A DNA stretch of 39,806 bases from Deltaproteobacteria bacterium (lineage in GTDB: Bacteria > Desulfobacterota > Binatia > HRBIN30). The notes beneath the pieces were generated by a model that saw nothing but the letters and a program-made list of their open reading frames with translations, made no database searches and had not been told where the DNA came from. The position numbers and the translations under genes were made by a program. The stretch spans positions 1 through 39,806 of the forward strand of contig JACQEN010000134.1 of the NCBI GenBank assembly GCA_016200585.1. Reading direction: 5' to 3'. Below are positions 7,962 through 15,859 of the stretch, piece by piece (the first letter of the stretch is position 1; every line of letters begins with the position of its first letter).

Positions 7962-9197
7962 TTGCTTGGCAATCTTTCTGGGTACCGAATTCTCGACCTG
8001 ACGGACGAATCGGGATTTCTCGCCGGCAAGCTCTTGGCGGATCTCGGCGCCGAGGTCATCAAGATTGAACCGCCGCAGGGCGATCCGCTGCGACGTCGAG
8101 GCCCTTTTGTCGGTGGGAAGAGCGACCCGGAACGCTCGATCGTGTGGCTGGCGCTGAATACCGGCAAACGAGGTGTGACGCTCGATCTGACGCGGGCGCG
8201 TGGGCGGGAAGTATTCTGTTCCTTGTCCCGGCGGGCGGATGCGATCCTCGAAACCGCTGGGCCGAAGGATCCGCGCGGGCTTACGGCGCTGGGGGTGGGG
8301 TACCAGAAACTGCGTGCAGAGAACCGCGGTCTGGTCCTGTGCAACTTGAGCCCGTTCGGCCAGAGCGGTCCGTACAGCGGTTATCGCGGCTCGGATCTGA
8401 TCAGCGTGGCTATGGGCGGAAATATGTACCCGACCGGTAACCCGGATCGTGCGCCCGTGCGTTGTTCACTTCCAGTTTCGTACTACCACGGCGGTATCGA
8501 GGCGGCGATCGGTGTGGTCTTTGCTCTTTGGGGCCGGGAGATCAGTGGCGAAGGTCAGGTGGTCGATGTGTCGCGGCAAGAGGTCATGGGAATGCCGAAC
8601 ATGACCACACCCACTCAGTTCCCCTTCACCGGTTTCAAGGGCGGCCGTGTCGGCGGCGGCTTCCGTGGCAACAAGGCATTCTTTCGTGAGCTGTGGCCGT
8701 GTAAGGACGGCTACGTGTCCTTTGCCCTACGTGGTGGTCCGGCCCGCATTCCTGGGATTCTAAAGCTGATCGAATACATGGACGAAAACGGCGCCGCACC
8801 AGCGTGCTTGAAAGAACGCGATTGGCAGAAGTACAACCACAACGTCATCTCACAGCCGGAGGTAGACGAGATCGAGGCGGCGCTGGCGCAGTTCTTCCAA
8901 TCGAAGACGATGGACGAGCTGTTTGCGACCGCCTGCGAGCGCAACCTCATGCTGGCGCCGGCCAACACCGCGCGCCAAATCCTGAGCTCACGTCAATTGG
9001 CGGCGCGCGAATTCTTCGTCGCGCTGGACGATCCAGGACGCGGTATCACGCTGACCTACCCGGGGGCGTTTGCCAAATCGAGTCTCGGTGGCATCGCTGT
9101 GCGCAGCCCGGCCCCTCGCCTGGGCGAGCACAATGCGGTTGTCTACGGCGAGTTGGGTTTGGATGTGGACGAGCTGTCCGCAGCCGGAGCAATCTGA
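7962..9197 (+). CDS. CaiB/BaiF family III CoA-transferase, subunit lacking the catalytic Asp
   Basis: A 411-residue family III CoA-transferase, a fold that moves CoA between carboxylic acids. Typical features are GYRILDLT near the N-terminus, LLADLGAEVIKIEPP at about 24-38, NTGKRGVTLDL at about 66-76, LCNLSPFGQSGPYSG at about 126-140 and GEGQVVDVS after residue 190. In most members a catalytic Asp follows the short strand LPVA; here the matching stretch is LPVSYYHGG and Tyr174 (codon 8481-8483) takes the place of Asp. The protein may therefore be inactive alone and work as one half of a heteromer with the next gene, whose start overlaps its stop (TGATG). I chose TTG at 7962 because GGAGG lies six bases upstream; GTG at 7932 is the alternative. 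Confidence 0.88.
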   Translation: MLGNLSGYRILDLTDESGFLAGKLLADLGAEVIKIEPPQGDPLRRRGPFVGGKSDPERSIVWLALNTGKRGVTLDLTRARGREVFCSLSRRADAILETAGPKDPRGLTALGVGYQKLRAENRGLVLCNLSPFGQSGPYSGYRGSDLISVAMGGNMYPTGNPDRAPVRCSLPVSYYHGGIEAAIGVVFALWGREISGEGQVVDVSRQEVMGMPNMTTPTQFPFTGFKGGRVGGGFRGNKAFFRELWPCKDGYVSFALRGGPARIPGILKLIEYMDENGAAPACLKERDWQKYNHNVISQPEVDEIEAALAQFFQSKTMDELFATACERNLMLAPANTARQILSSRQLAAREFFVALDDPGRGITLTYPGAFAKSSLGGIAVRSPAPRLGEHNAVVYGELGLDVDELSAAGAI

Positions 9198-10414
9198 TGC
9201 TGTTCGACGGATTGAAGATTCTCGAGTTTGGCGGTGGAGCAGCCGGTCCGCTGGGCACGCGCTACTTCGCCGATCACGGCGCTACCGTCGTGCGGGTGGA
9301 ATCACGTCAGCGTCCCGACTTCATCCGCCTTTTGCGCTATACACCGGGCGATCCGGCCGGCCTCGACGGCAGTCATATGTTCGCCATGGTGAACGTCAAC
9401 AAGTTGGGTGTGGCTCTCAACATGAGCCATCCCAAGGCAATCGACGTGGCGCGCCGGCTGGTTGGATGGTGTGATGTGCTGGCGGAAAATTTCGCACCCA
9501 AAGCGCTGGCCAAATGGGGCTTGGATTATGCTTCGCTGACGACCATCAAGCCGGATCTCATCATGATCAGCACCTGCCTCAATGGCCAGAGCGGTCCGGA
9601 TCGCAACTACCCGGGGTTTGGCGGGCAGGGCTCGGCGATTTCTGGATTCAATCACCTCACCGGTTGGGCAGACCGCGAGCCGCTCGGGCCGTTCGGAACG
9701 ATCACCGACTCGCTGTCGCCGCGTTTGGTCGCCCTGCTCGTCGGCTCGGCCTTGCTGCATCGCAAGCGCACGGGGCAGGGGCAGTACCTCGACTTGGCGC
9801 AAGTCGAAGGCGGCGTCGTCTGTCTCAGCGAAAACATTCTGAGCTTGAGTGGAGCGGGGGAGCTCCTCGGGCGCATCGGCAACCGTTCACGCCACGCCGC
9901 ACCGCACGGGGCGTTTCAGTGCGCCGCGGAGGGCGATGACGACGATCGCTGGGTGGCGATCGCCGTGCAGTCGGACGAGGACTGGCAGGCTTTGCGCCGA
10001 GCCATGGGCGATCCGATGTGGGCCGCCGAGGAACGCTTCGCCGGGGTGGAAGGTCGGCTGCAGCACGTTGACGACCTGGAGAAAGGTCTGACCGAATGGA
10101 CGCGGCCACGCCTGGCGTTGGACGTCGTTGGGTTGCTGCAACAACACGGTGTCGAAGCCGGTTTGGTGTCGAACTTCGCCGACCAACTCAACGATCCACA
10201 GCTCGCACACCGGCAGCATTTTCGCCAGGTGGAGCACCGCGTCATTGGCAAGCACCTGTGCGAAACCAACGCCATGCGGTTCTCGCTCACACCGGAAAGC
10301 ATCCGCCAACCGGCGCCGTGTCTGGGCGAACATAGCGAGCACGTGTGTCGGGATATCCTCGGCATGACAGCCGCCGAGTACGAAACGCTGCGCTCGGAGG
10401 AAGTCTTTGTCTGA
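9197..10414 (+). CDS. CaiB/BaiF family III CoA-transferase, subunit with catalytic Asp
   Basis: A 405-residue family III CoA-transferase. Recognisable parts are LKILEFGGGAAGPLGTRYFA (6-25), an NVNKLGVALNMSHP block (66-79), ADVL-like WCDVLAENFAPKAL (91-104) and TGQGQYLDLAQ after residue 190. The catalytic Asp is kept as D171 in GTITDSLSP, unlike in the preceding paralogue. The ATG shares a base with the upstream stop, and GGAG lies seven bases before it, so the two subunits are translationally coupled. Known heteromeric members with two homologous subunits include benzylsuccinate CoA-transferase (BbsEF) and succinyl-CoA:malate CoA-transferase (SmtAB). By analogy this pair could form one enzyme. 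Its acid substrate and CoA donor are unknown. Confidence 0.92.
   Translation: MLFDGLKILEFGGGAAGPLGTRYFADHGATVVRVESRQRPDFIRLLRYTPGDPAGLDGSHMFAMVNVNKLGVALNMSHPKAIDVARRLVGWCDVLAENFAPKALAKWGLDYASLTTIKPDLIMISTCLNGQSGPDRNYPGFGGQGSAISGFNHLTGWADREPLGPFGTITDSLSPRLVALLVGSALLHRKRTGQGQYLDLAQVEGGVVCLSENILSLSGAGELLGRIGNRSRHAAPHGAFQCAAEGDDDDRWVAIAVQSDEDWQALRRAMGDPMWAAEERFAGVEGRLQHVDDLEKGLTEWTRPRLALDVVGLLQQHGVEAGLVSNFADQLNDPQLAHRQHFRQVEHRVIGKHLCETNAMRFSLTPESIRQPAPCLGEHSEHVCRDILGMTAAEYETLRSEEVFV
10396..10400 (+). promoter_or_regulatory. Ribosome binding site for a TTG start inside the upstream gene
   Basis: GGAGG within the end of the CoA-transferase gene lies six bases before TTG at 10407. It supports translation of the next gene from a start that overlaps the upstream coding region by eight bases. 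Confidence 0.65.
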
Positions 10415-11039
10415 GGAGACGCGCCTTGTTCTGGATCCCGACCGTGCGGCGTTGTGCATCGTCGAGATGCAGAACGACATGGTGCACGAAGCGAACATCG
10501 AGAAGCGCGGCATCCGCGGCGTGCTGGCAGCTCAAGTGCAGAAGCGCGGCGTCATTGCGAAGCTGCAGACGCTGTTGGCCGCGGCACGGCAGCGCCAGGT
10601 CCCGATTCTCTACATCAACTTCGCTCTGAAGCCGGGGTTTCCGCGGCCGAACACGTTGCTGCACCGGCGCTCGCAACGTGAGCCGACGCTGGTTGAGGGG
10701 ACGTGGGGCGCGCAGATCCACGACGCACTGGCGGCGCAGCCGCAGGATTTCGTCCTTGAACGCACCGTTGGCATCGACGGATCCTACGGAACGCAACTCT
10801 ATCCGGTGCTGCGTCAGCTCAAGCGTTCGACGATGATCATGACAGGAGTCTCGACGAACCTGGCGGTCGAAGGCATTGTACGCGCGTCGGTGAATCGGGG
10901 CTTCGACTTGGTCGTCGTCGAAGATTGCTGCGCCAGCTTTCCCGACGAGTGGCACCGCTTCTCGATCGACAACATCCTGCCGCTGATTGCGACGGTGACC
11001 AGCTGTGACAATATCATCGAGCAGCTCGGTATGAGCTAG
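10407..11039 (+). CDS. Isochorismatase-fold (cysteine hydrolase-like) protein with altered catalytic triad
   Basis: A 210-residue member of the isochorismatase-like superfamily, whose members hydrolyse amides, carbamoyl groups or vinyl ethers with a D-K-C triad. The fold is clear: ALCIVEMQNDMV (15-26), VPILYINF (65-72), TGVSTNLAVEG (146-156) and FDLVVVEDCCAS (166-177). The three catalytic positions read E20 (usually Asp), R119 (usually Lys) and A153 (usually Cys, in TNvCV). True isochorismatases such as EntB also lack the Cys, but loss at all three places suggests another chemistry or a non-catalytic role. It starts at TTG, overlapping the CoA-transferase by eight bases, so it belongs to the same operon. 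Its stop shares CTAG with the convergent crotonase. Confidence 0.88.
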   Translation: MSEETRLVLDPDRAALCIVEMQNDMVHEANIEKRGIRGVLAAQVQKRGVIAKLQTLLAAARQRQVPILYINFALKPGFPRPNTLLHRRSQREPTLVEGTWGAQIHDALAAQPQDFVLERTVGIDGSYGTQLYPVLRQLKRSTMIMTGVSTNLAVEGIVRASVNRGFDLVVVEDCCASFPDEWHRFSIDNILPLIATVTSCDNIIEQLGMS

Positions 11040-11839
11040 CGCCCCTGCCAGTTCGGCTTGCGTTTCTCGACGAAGGAGCGCGGCCCTTCCTTGTGATCGT
11101 CGGATTGCTCGACGATTTCGAGGTAACCCGCGGCAATCTCTTCGGCTTGGGGGATCGGTAGACCGAGGCCCTGCAGGATCGCCATTTTCGTGCCCCACAC
11201 CGCTAGCGGTGAGTTCGTCAGCAACATGGCGGCCAATTCTCTGGCTCGATCCATGAGGGTGTCGTGCGGCACGACTTCAGTGACCAGTCCGACTTCGTAC
11301 GCGCGCTGTGCCGTCATGCGCTCGCGGCTGCCCAGCAGCGCCATGCGCAGACAAACGGCGACCGGAACGCGCCGGGCCATGTTGACCATTTCGTGCGATG
11401 AAACGTAGCCGATGGAAACGTGCGGATCGACGAAGTACGCCTTCTCCGATGCGATGGGAATGTCGGCTTCGCTGACGAGGTCGAGCGAGAAGCCGGCGAC
11501 CACGCCGTTAACGGCGGCAATGACGGGTTTGTGGACGCGCATGCGTCGCGGCGTCGGCAAATCGATGATTCCGTCGATCATCGAAAGCTCGCGCCAACGG
11601 TCCGGCTTGGTGAAGCCGCCGGTGGCGAGTGATTCGACGTCGGCACCACTCGAAAAGGCGTCGCCGGCGCCGGTGACGATTGCCACCCAAATGTCCGGAT
11701 CCGCTTTGACGCGCTGCCAGCAAGCTCGCAGCTCATCTTTGAGGGTTTGATTCATGGCGTTTTTTCGCTCGGGGCGATTCAAGGTGATTGTCGCGACGCG
11801 ATCTCGGACGTCGAACAGTATGGTCGTAGGCTCACTCAT
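11036..11839 (-). CDS. Enoyl-CoA hydratase/isomerase (crotonase) family protein with non-canonical active site
   Basis: A 267-residue crotonase. The N-terminal strand pattern VATITLNRPERKNAMN (15-30), the oxyanion-hole segments SSGADVES (63-70) and NGVVAGFS (111-118), and a C-terminal helix pair are typical. Hydratases carry two catalytic glutamates, one in GGGcEL and one in PEv.lG. Here the aligned positions are D120 (GFSLDL) and H140 (DPHVSIG), so simple hydration of a trans-2-enoyl-CoA is doubtful; other crotonases with altered residues act as isomerases, dehalogenases or C-C hydrolases. GGAGGAA precedes the ATG by about seven bases. The gene faces the CoA-transferase operon and shares its stop tetranucleotide with the isochorismatase-like gene. 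Confidence 0.9.
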   Translation of the reverse strand: MSEPTTILFDVRDRVATITLNRPERKNAMNQTLKDELRACWQRVKADPDIWVAIVTGAGDAFSSGADVESLATGGFTKPDRWRELSMIDGIIDLPTPRRMRVHKPVIAAVNGVVAGFSLDLVSEADIPIASEKAYFVDPHVSIGYVSSHEMVNMARRVPVAVCLRMALLGSRERMTAQRAYEVGLVTEVVPHDTLMDRARELAAMLLTNSPLAVWGTKMAILQGLGLPIPQAEEIAAGYLEIVEQSDDHKEGPRSFVEKRKPNWQGR

Positions 11840-12029
11840 GATGTGCTTCCTCCAGACGCTTGTCGGCAGTTCTTACCAGCATATCGGCGGCGACGGTAGC
11901 TGCACCGTGCCTGGAGCCGGGCGGCGATCGCGACGGTCGCATCACACGTAAACTGTGGCTTGCATATCGATGCTCATGGTACAGACGGGGCTCGGCAGAT
12001 CGTTCCGCTTCGTTGAGGAGGAAGAGGCC

Positions 12030-14078
12030 ATGCGCGTTCGAGGCATCACGTCCCTGGCAGCAGTTCTCGTCACACTTCTGGGCTGCCACGACGCAGCATC
12101 GGCAGCTCAATATGTCGTTGCGACCAACGGCAACGATCGCAACCCAGGCACGGCCGACCGACCCTTCGCGACGCTGCAGCAGGCGGCCAATGTGGTCGTG
12201 GCAGGGGATGTTGTGACGATTCGGCCTGGGGAATACCGGCAGCGCGCTGAAATTGGCGCGGCGGGACGAATGGGCGCTCCGATTGCTTTCAACGCGCAAG
12301 CCGGGGCGCACTTCGAGACACCGAGCTCGGTTGTGGTCAATGAGGCTATCGGTCTGTTGTCGACGGCCGCGTACCTCCGATTCGTTGGCTTCGAGCTCGG
12401 ATCCGGGTTCAGTGAGGGGATTCTGGTGCGTGACGGCGCACACGACATCGAGATTCGCGACTGCCGAGCCCAGGGCGATCACGTCGGCGTCGCCATCGGC
12501 AGCGCCGTGCGCGTGACCGTCGCGGGCTGCTCGTTGCACAACCATCGACGCGCCGGCCTGCGCATTGGCGGCGCCGCCAGCGACATCACCGTTCAGGATA
12601 CGGTGAGCTTTAACAACGATGATGGCCTTGGTTGCGCCGGCGAGTCGGACGGGTTCGTCATCGACGGTCGCGAAGTCCACAACGTTTCCTTCCTCCGCAC
12701 GCGTGCCTACGGCAACGGTGAGGATGGCTACGATCTGTACGGGTCGGATCTTGTTCTCGACCAGGTCGAGAGCCACGGCGGTTGTTCTGGAATGAAATTG
12801 CGCGACACCGCCAGCGTGTCGAACTGTCTGATCACCGACGCGCGCACCGGCATCGAGACGACGGCATTGTCGCGCGACACACATTTCTCCGTGCTGAACT
12901 GCACTCTGATCAATGATCTCTTTCCGATCATCTTCGACGCCCCGACGCGCCCGATTCGTGCCTACGCTGCTGAGCTTTTCAACAGCATCGTCGTCGCACC
13001 CAATCGCGCCCTCGACTACGACTATCGAGTGACGCTGTCCGAAGGACACAACATCTTTTGGCGTGGCGATCAAACCCAGGCGCTGATTCGGGTTCTGCCG
13101 GAACAGGGTGAGTTCAGCGGTCACGACATCAATGACGGCCAGTACCGGCAGTTGACCGGCCGCGGCGACGCAACCCTAAGCCTCGATCCGCTACTCGTCG
13201 ATCCGGACAACGGCAACTTTGCACCGCAGGCGTTGAGCGCCGCGGTCGATCGCGGTGACGCGGCGCACATGCCACTGAACGATCTCAACGGCACATCGCG
13301 CCCGCGTGGCAGCGGGCCGGACATCGGTGCGATTGAGACGTTGGGGTCGGCGACCAATCACCCGCCGCAGGCGGCGATGAACGTCCGCACCGATCTGTTC
13401 GGGCGTGTCAATCGGCCGACGTACTTCGATGCTTCCGACAGCTTCGATCCGGATGGCGACGCACTTACGTTCTCTTGGAATTTCGGCGACGGCTCACCGG
13501 TGGGATCACAAGCGCATGTGTCGCATCTCTACCGGTCTGTGGGTATCTACACGGTCATCCTCACGGTGTCGGATGGACGTCTCAGTAGTCGCCTAGAGAC
13601 AACGATCCAAATCGGCAGCCTGCCGACGCCGCCGGCGACGTTACCACACCCGAGCGCCACCATGGCGCCGCCGGTCGCGACGGCGACCCCGACGGTTCTG
13701 CCAGCGAGCGCAACACCGACCCTCACCCCTACGTCGTTGCCGAGTAGCGTGGCGCTGAATCTTGTCGGCAGTGCCGTTGGTGTGCGCGGCCGCTTGGTCA
13801 GTTTCACTCTGCGTTACCGTGGTCTGTTTGTTCCAGCAAGCATTCGCATCACGCTGCCGGCCGGAATCATCTTCCAGAGCGCCGCGCCAGGGGTTTTGCG
13901 GGTCAGCGGCAACGAGCTGTTCTGGGACAGCCCGACGAGCAATCTGGGGGCACTGAAGCTCAGCGCCCTTGTCGACCGCAGCGTTGCCCCTGGAAGCGCT
14001 CTGGTAACAAGCGCCACCCTGGTGGAAACAAACAGCGGCCGCAGCGTATCGCAGTCGGCGACGACGGTGGTGCAGTAG
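12030..14078 (+). CDS. Secreted right-handed beta-helix protein with PKD domain and TPT-rich linker
   Basis: A 682-residue exported protein. The ATG at 12030 has GAGGAGGA seven bases upstream, better than starts further up the same frame. The signal peptide runs to about ASA|AQ (residue 25); a Cys at 19 (TLLGC) makes a lipoprotein possible. Residues about 28-70 (YVVATNGNDRNPGT, then FATLQQAANVV) are the usual entry to DUF1565-type beta-helices, and parallel-beta-helix coils fill about 70-420. A PKD domain (about 451-528) contains the WNFGDGSP signature. A Pro/Thr/Ala-rich linker (about 531-570) leads to a C-terminal beta domain resembling DUF11 or cohesin modules. The layout suits a surface protein binding or cleaving a polysaccharide; I see no proof of an active site. 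Confidence 0.85.
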   Translation: MRVRGITSLAAVLVTLLGCHDAASAAQYVVATNGNDRNPGTADRPFATLQQAANVVVAGDVVTIRPGEYRQRAEIGAAGRMGAPIAFNAQAGAHFETPSSVVVNEAIGLLSTAAYLRFVGFELGSGFSEGILVRDGAHDIEIRDCRAQGDHVGVAIGSAVRVTVAGCSLHNHRRAGLRIGGAASDITVQDTVSFNNDDGLGCAGESDGFVIDGREVHNVSFLRTRAYGNGEDGYDLYGSDLVLDQVESHGGCSGMKLRDTASVSNCLITDARTGIETTALSRDTHFSVLNCTLINDLFPIIFDAPTRPIRAYAAELFNSIVVAPNRALDYDYRVTLSEGHNIFWRGDQTQALIRVLPEQGEFSGHDINDGQYRQLTGRGDATLSLDPLLVDPDNGNFAPQALSAAVDRGDAAHMPLNDLNGTSRPRGSGPDIGAIETLGSATNHPPQAAMNVRTDLFGRVNRPTYFDASDSFDPDGDALTFSWNFGDGSPVGSQAHVSHLYRSVGIYTVILTVSDGRLSSRLETTIQIGSLPTPPATLPHPSATMAPPVATATPTVLPASATPTLTPTSLPSSVALNLVGSAVGVRGRLVSFTLRYRGLFVPASIRITLPAGIIFQSAAPGVLRVSGNELFWDSPTSNLGALKLSALVDRSVAPGSALVTSATLVETNSGRSVSQSATTVVQ

Positions 14079-14137
14079 CAACCGATCGCTGCCTTCGGGG
14101 CGGGTGCCGCAACCAGAGGACTAGAAGCCTGAAGCCT

Positions 14138-14557
14138 TCAGTCCGCTGAGCGCAGCGGTTCCCACACGGGCAGGCCGATTCGTTCGGTGAGGTCGCGAAA
14201 GGCGACGCGTACCGGCATGCCGAATGACATCTGGTGCGGCTTGCAGTTGATCATGTAACCCACCAGCCGAGGGCCTTCGGCGACTTCGACCAGAACCATG
14301 ATCAGCGGTAGTTGGTCTTTGAAGGCGGGCAGGAACGGTTCGTCGCCGACGACGTACGAGTAGATATTGCCGCGGCCGCTTGCTTCGAACCATTCAACTT
14401 CGCCACCGTTCCAATAGAGCGGCTTCGGCGGCCAGAAGGCCTTGCCGGTTCGGCGATCGCGCTGCAAGAGAAGCTTGTGTTGGCGTGCAGCCTCCCAGAA
14501 TGGACGCATCACCGGATCGTCAACATCGGGAAGAGGATAGTCGGGGTGCAGGGGCAT
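14138..14557 (-). CDS. DUF35 OB-fold partner protein without zinc-ribbon cysteines
   Basis: A 139-residue DUF35 family protein. Members have an N-terminal helix, a rubredoxin-like zinc ribbon and an OB-fold, and work as obligate partners of thiolase-fold enzymes or fused to MaoC hydratases. The frame around the ribbon is intact (LLLQ..., WPPKP at 42-46, SGRGNIYSYVV at 60-70), but the four zinc cysteines are replaced by D34, T37, Y48 and G51. The only Cys lies in the OB-fold (INCKP). It starts two bases after the stop of the thiolase-fold gene, so the two are cotranscribed and very probably form a complex. It may contribute the acyl-CoA channel, as DUF35 does in Ltp2-ChsH2. Confidence 0.87.
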   Translation of the reverse strand: MPLHPDYPLPDVDDPVMRPFWEAARQHKLLLQRDRRTGKAFWPPKPLYWNGGEVEWFEASGRGNIYSYVVGDEPFLPAFKDQLPLIMVLVEVAEGPRLVGYMINCKPHQMSFGMPVRVAFRDLTERIGLPVWEPLRSAD

Positions 14558-14559
14558 GC

Positions 14560-15741
14560 TTATTCCGTTCGCAGGACCACGGCGCTGGTCGCAACGCCCG
14601 AGGCGCCCGTCACCAGCGTGCTCTTACAATTCGGCACCTGGTTGACCGAGGTGCCGCGCAGCTGGCGCACTCCTTCGAGAATCAGATTGAAGCCGTGCAC
14701 GTAGGCTTCCGATAGGCCGCCGCCGGAGGTCAAGACCGGCAACGCGCCGCCCAATTCGATGCGCCCGCCCTCGGTGAACGGACCGCCTTCGCCGCGCTTG
14801 CAGAAGCCGTAATCTTCGAGGCCGGTGATGACCAGCGGCGTGAATGCGTCGTAGATTTGCGCGCAGTCCATGTCGATCGGCTTGAGAGCGGAGCGCTCCC
14901 ACAGGAGCTGGGCGCAGAACACCGAGGTCGTTTCCATGGTGGGCGTATTGTTGTAGTTCGCGAGATGCACCGGATTCGGGCCGGACGCCTGCGCCAGTGA
15001 GTGGATCAAGACGGGAACATTTCTGAGATCGCGCGCTCGCTCGACCGAAGTGACGATGCACGCCAGCGCGCCGTCGGTTTCCAGGCAGCAGTCGTAGAGC
15101 GTAAGCGGGTATCCAATGACCCGGCCGCTGAGATAGGTTTGCATGTCGAGTGGCCGGCCACGCATCATTGCGTACGGATTGTTGTTGGCATGCTTGCGAG
15201 CGGCGATGGCGACGTTTCCGAAGTGCTCGCGCTTGGTGCCGAACTCGTGCATGTGGCGGTGGGCCCACATGCCGATGACGTCGACGGGACGAATCAGTCC
15301 CCACGGTACATGCAACGCTTTGTCGTCTTTCACCAGTTCGCGTTCTTGCGCCCACGGCCGGGCGGTCTTGGCGCCGCGGTTGCGCGCCCGGTGACAGGCC
15401 ACTGTCGTGGCCAGGCCGCAAGCAACGGCGGCAGCCGCATGCATGAGGGTTGCCGCGGAAGCCCCGCCGCCATAGGAAATCTTGTCCCACCACTGGAGGT
15501 TTCGCACGCCCAGGCGACGGGCGATCGCTACTTCGTGAGTCGATTCCATCTCGAACATGCTCATGCCGTCGAGCTCATCGTTACGAAGTCCCGCATCTTC
15601 GAGGGCAAGTTGAATCGCTTCGACGGCAGTATCGGAGATCGGCCGGCCGATGTCTTTAGCGAAAGGCAAGTGGCCGATGCCGACGATTGCCACCCTGTCT
15701 TGAATGCGGCGGAAGAGGTCGCGATCGATGTTATGGTTCAT
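14560..15741 (-). CDS. Thiolase-fold acyl-CoA lyase, Ltp2/SCP-x-like (aldolase candidate)
   Basis: A 393-residue member of the SCP-x thiolase branch (DRVAIVGIGHLPFAK at 16-30). The nucleophilic Cys of true thiolases is absent: the matching segment is KISYGGGASAA (87-97). The later motifs read IYDAFTP (Y297) and YVHGFN (Y347, H349). In the steroid-degrading aldolase Ltp2, as I recall, catalysis uses two tyrosines 50 residues apart in the same two motifs; Y297 and Y347 are also 50 apart. A retro-aldol role, cleaving a beta-hydroxyacyl-CoA, is therefore more likely than Claisen thiolysis. The coupled DUF35 gene downstream mirrors the Ltp2-DUF35 pair. A longer start at 15762 is possible; neither start has a good ribosome site. 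Confidence 0.87.
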   Translation of the reverse strand: MNHNIDRDLFRRIQDRVAIVGIGHLPFAKDIGRPISDTAVEAIQLALEDAGLRNDELDGMSMFEMESTHEVAIARRLGVRNLQWWDKISYGGGASAATLMHAAAAVACGLATTVACHRARNRGAKTARPWAQERELVKDDKALHVPWGLIRPVDVIGMWAHRHMHEFGTKREHFGNVAIAARKHANNNPYAMMRGRPLDMQTYLSGRVIGYPLTLYDCCLETDGALACIVTSVERARDLRNVPVLIHSLAQASGPNPVHLANYNNTPTMETTSVFCAQLLWERSALKPIDMDCAQIYDAFTPLVITGLEDYGFCKRGEGGPFTEGGRIELGGALPVLTSGGGLSEAYVHGFNLILEGVRQLRGTSVNQVPNCKSTLVTGASGVATSAVVLRTE

Positions 15742-15859
15742 GCGGACGGAAGTCGATCTCATAGCGCGTCGCGGGTGACGACTCCACCATGCCGCAAACG
15801 GGTGGATACGGTCGCCGGTCGCACCGCTGGGTTCAATTCGCTACATTTGGGAACTTCTC

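Noticed and set aside
11832-13124. A 430-codon open frame antisense to the beta-helix gene
   Set aside because: It covers signal-peptide and beta-helix coding sequence on the other strand, and it would run into the crotonase start. No recognisable domain.
14122-14142. CTGAA-GCC-TTCAG hairpin between the beta-helix and DUF35 genes
   Set aside because: The five-pair AT/GC stem without a T-run is too weak to call a terminator.
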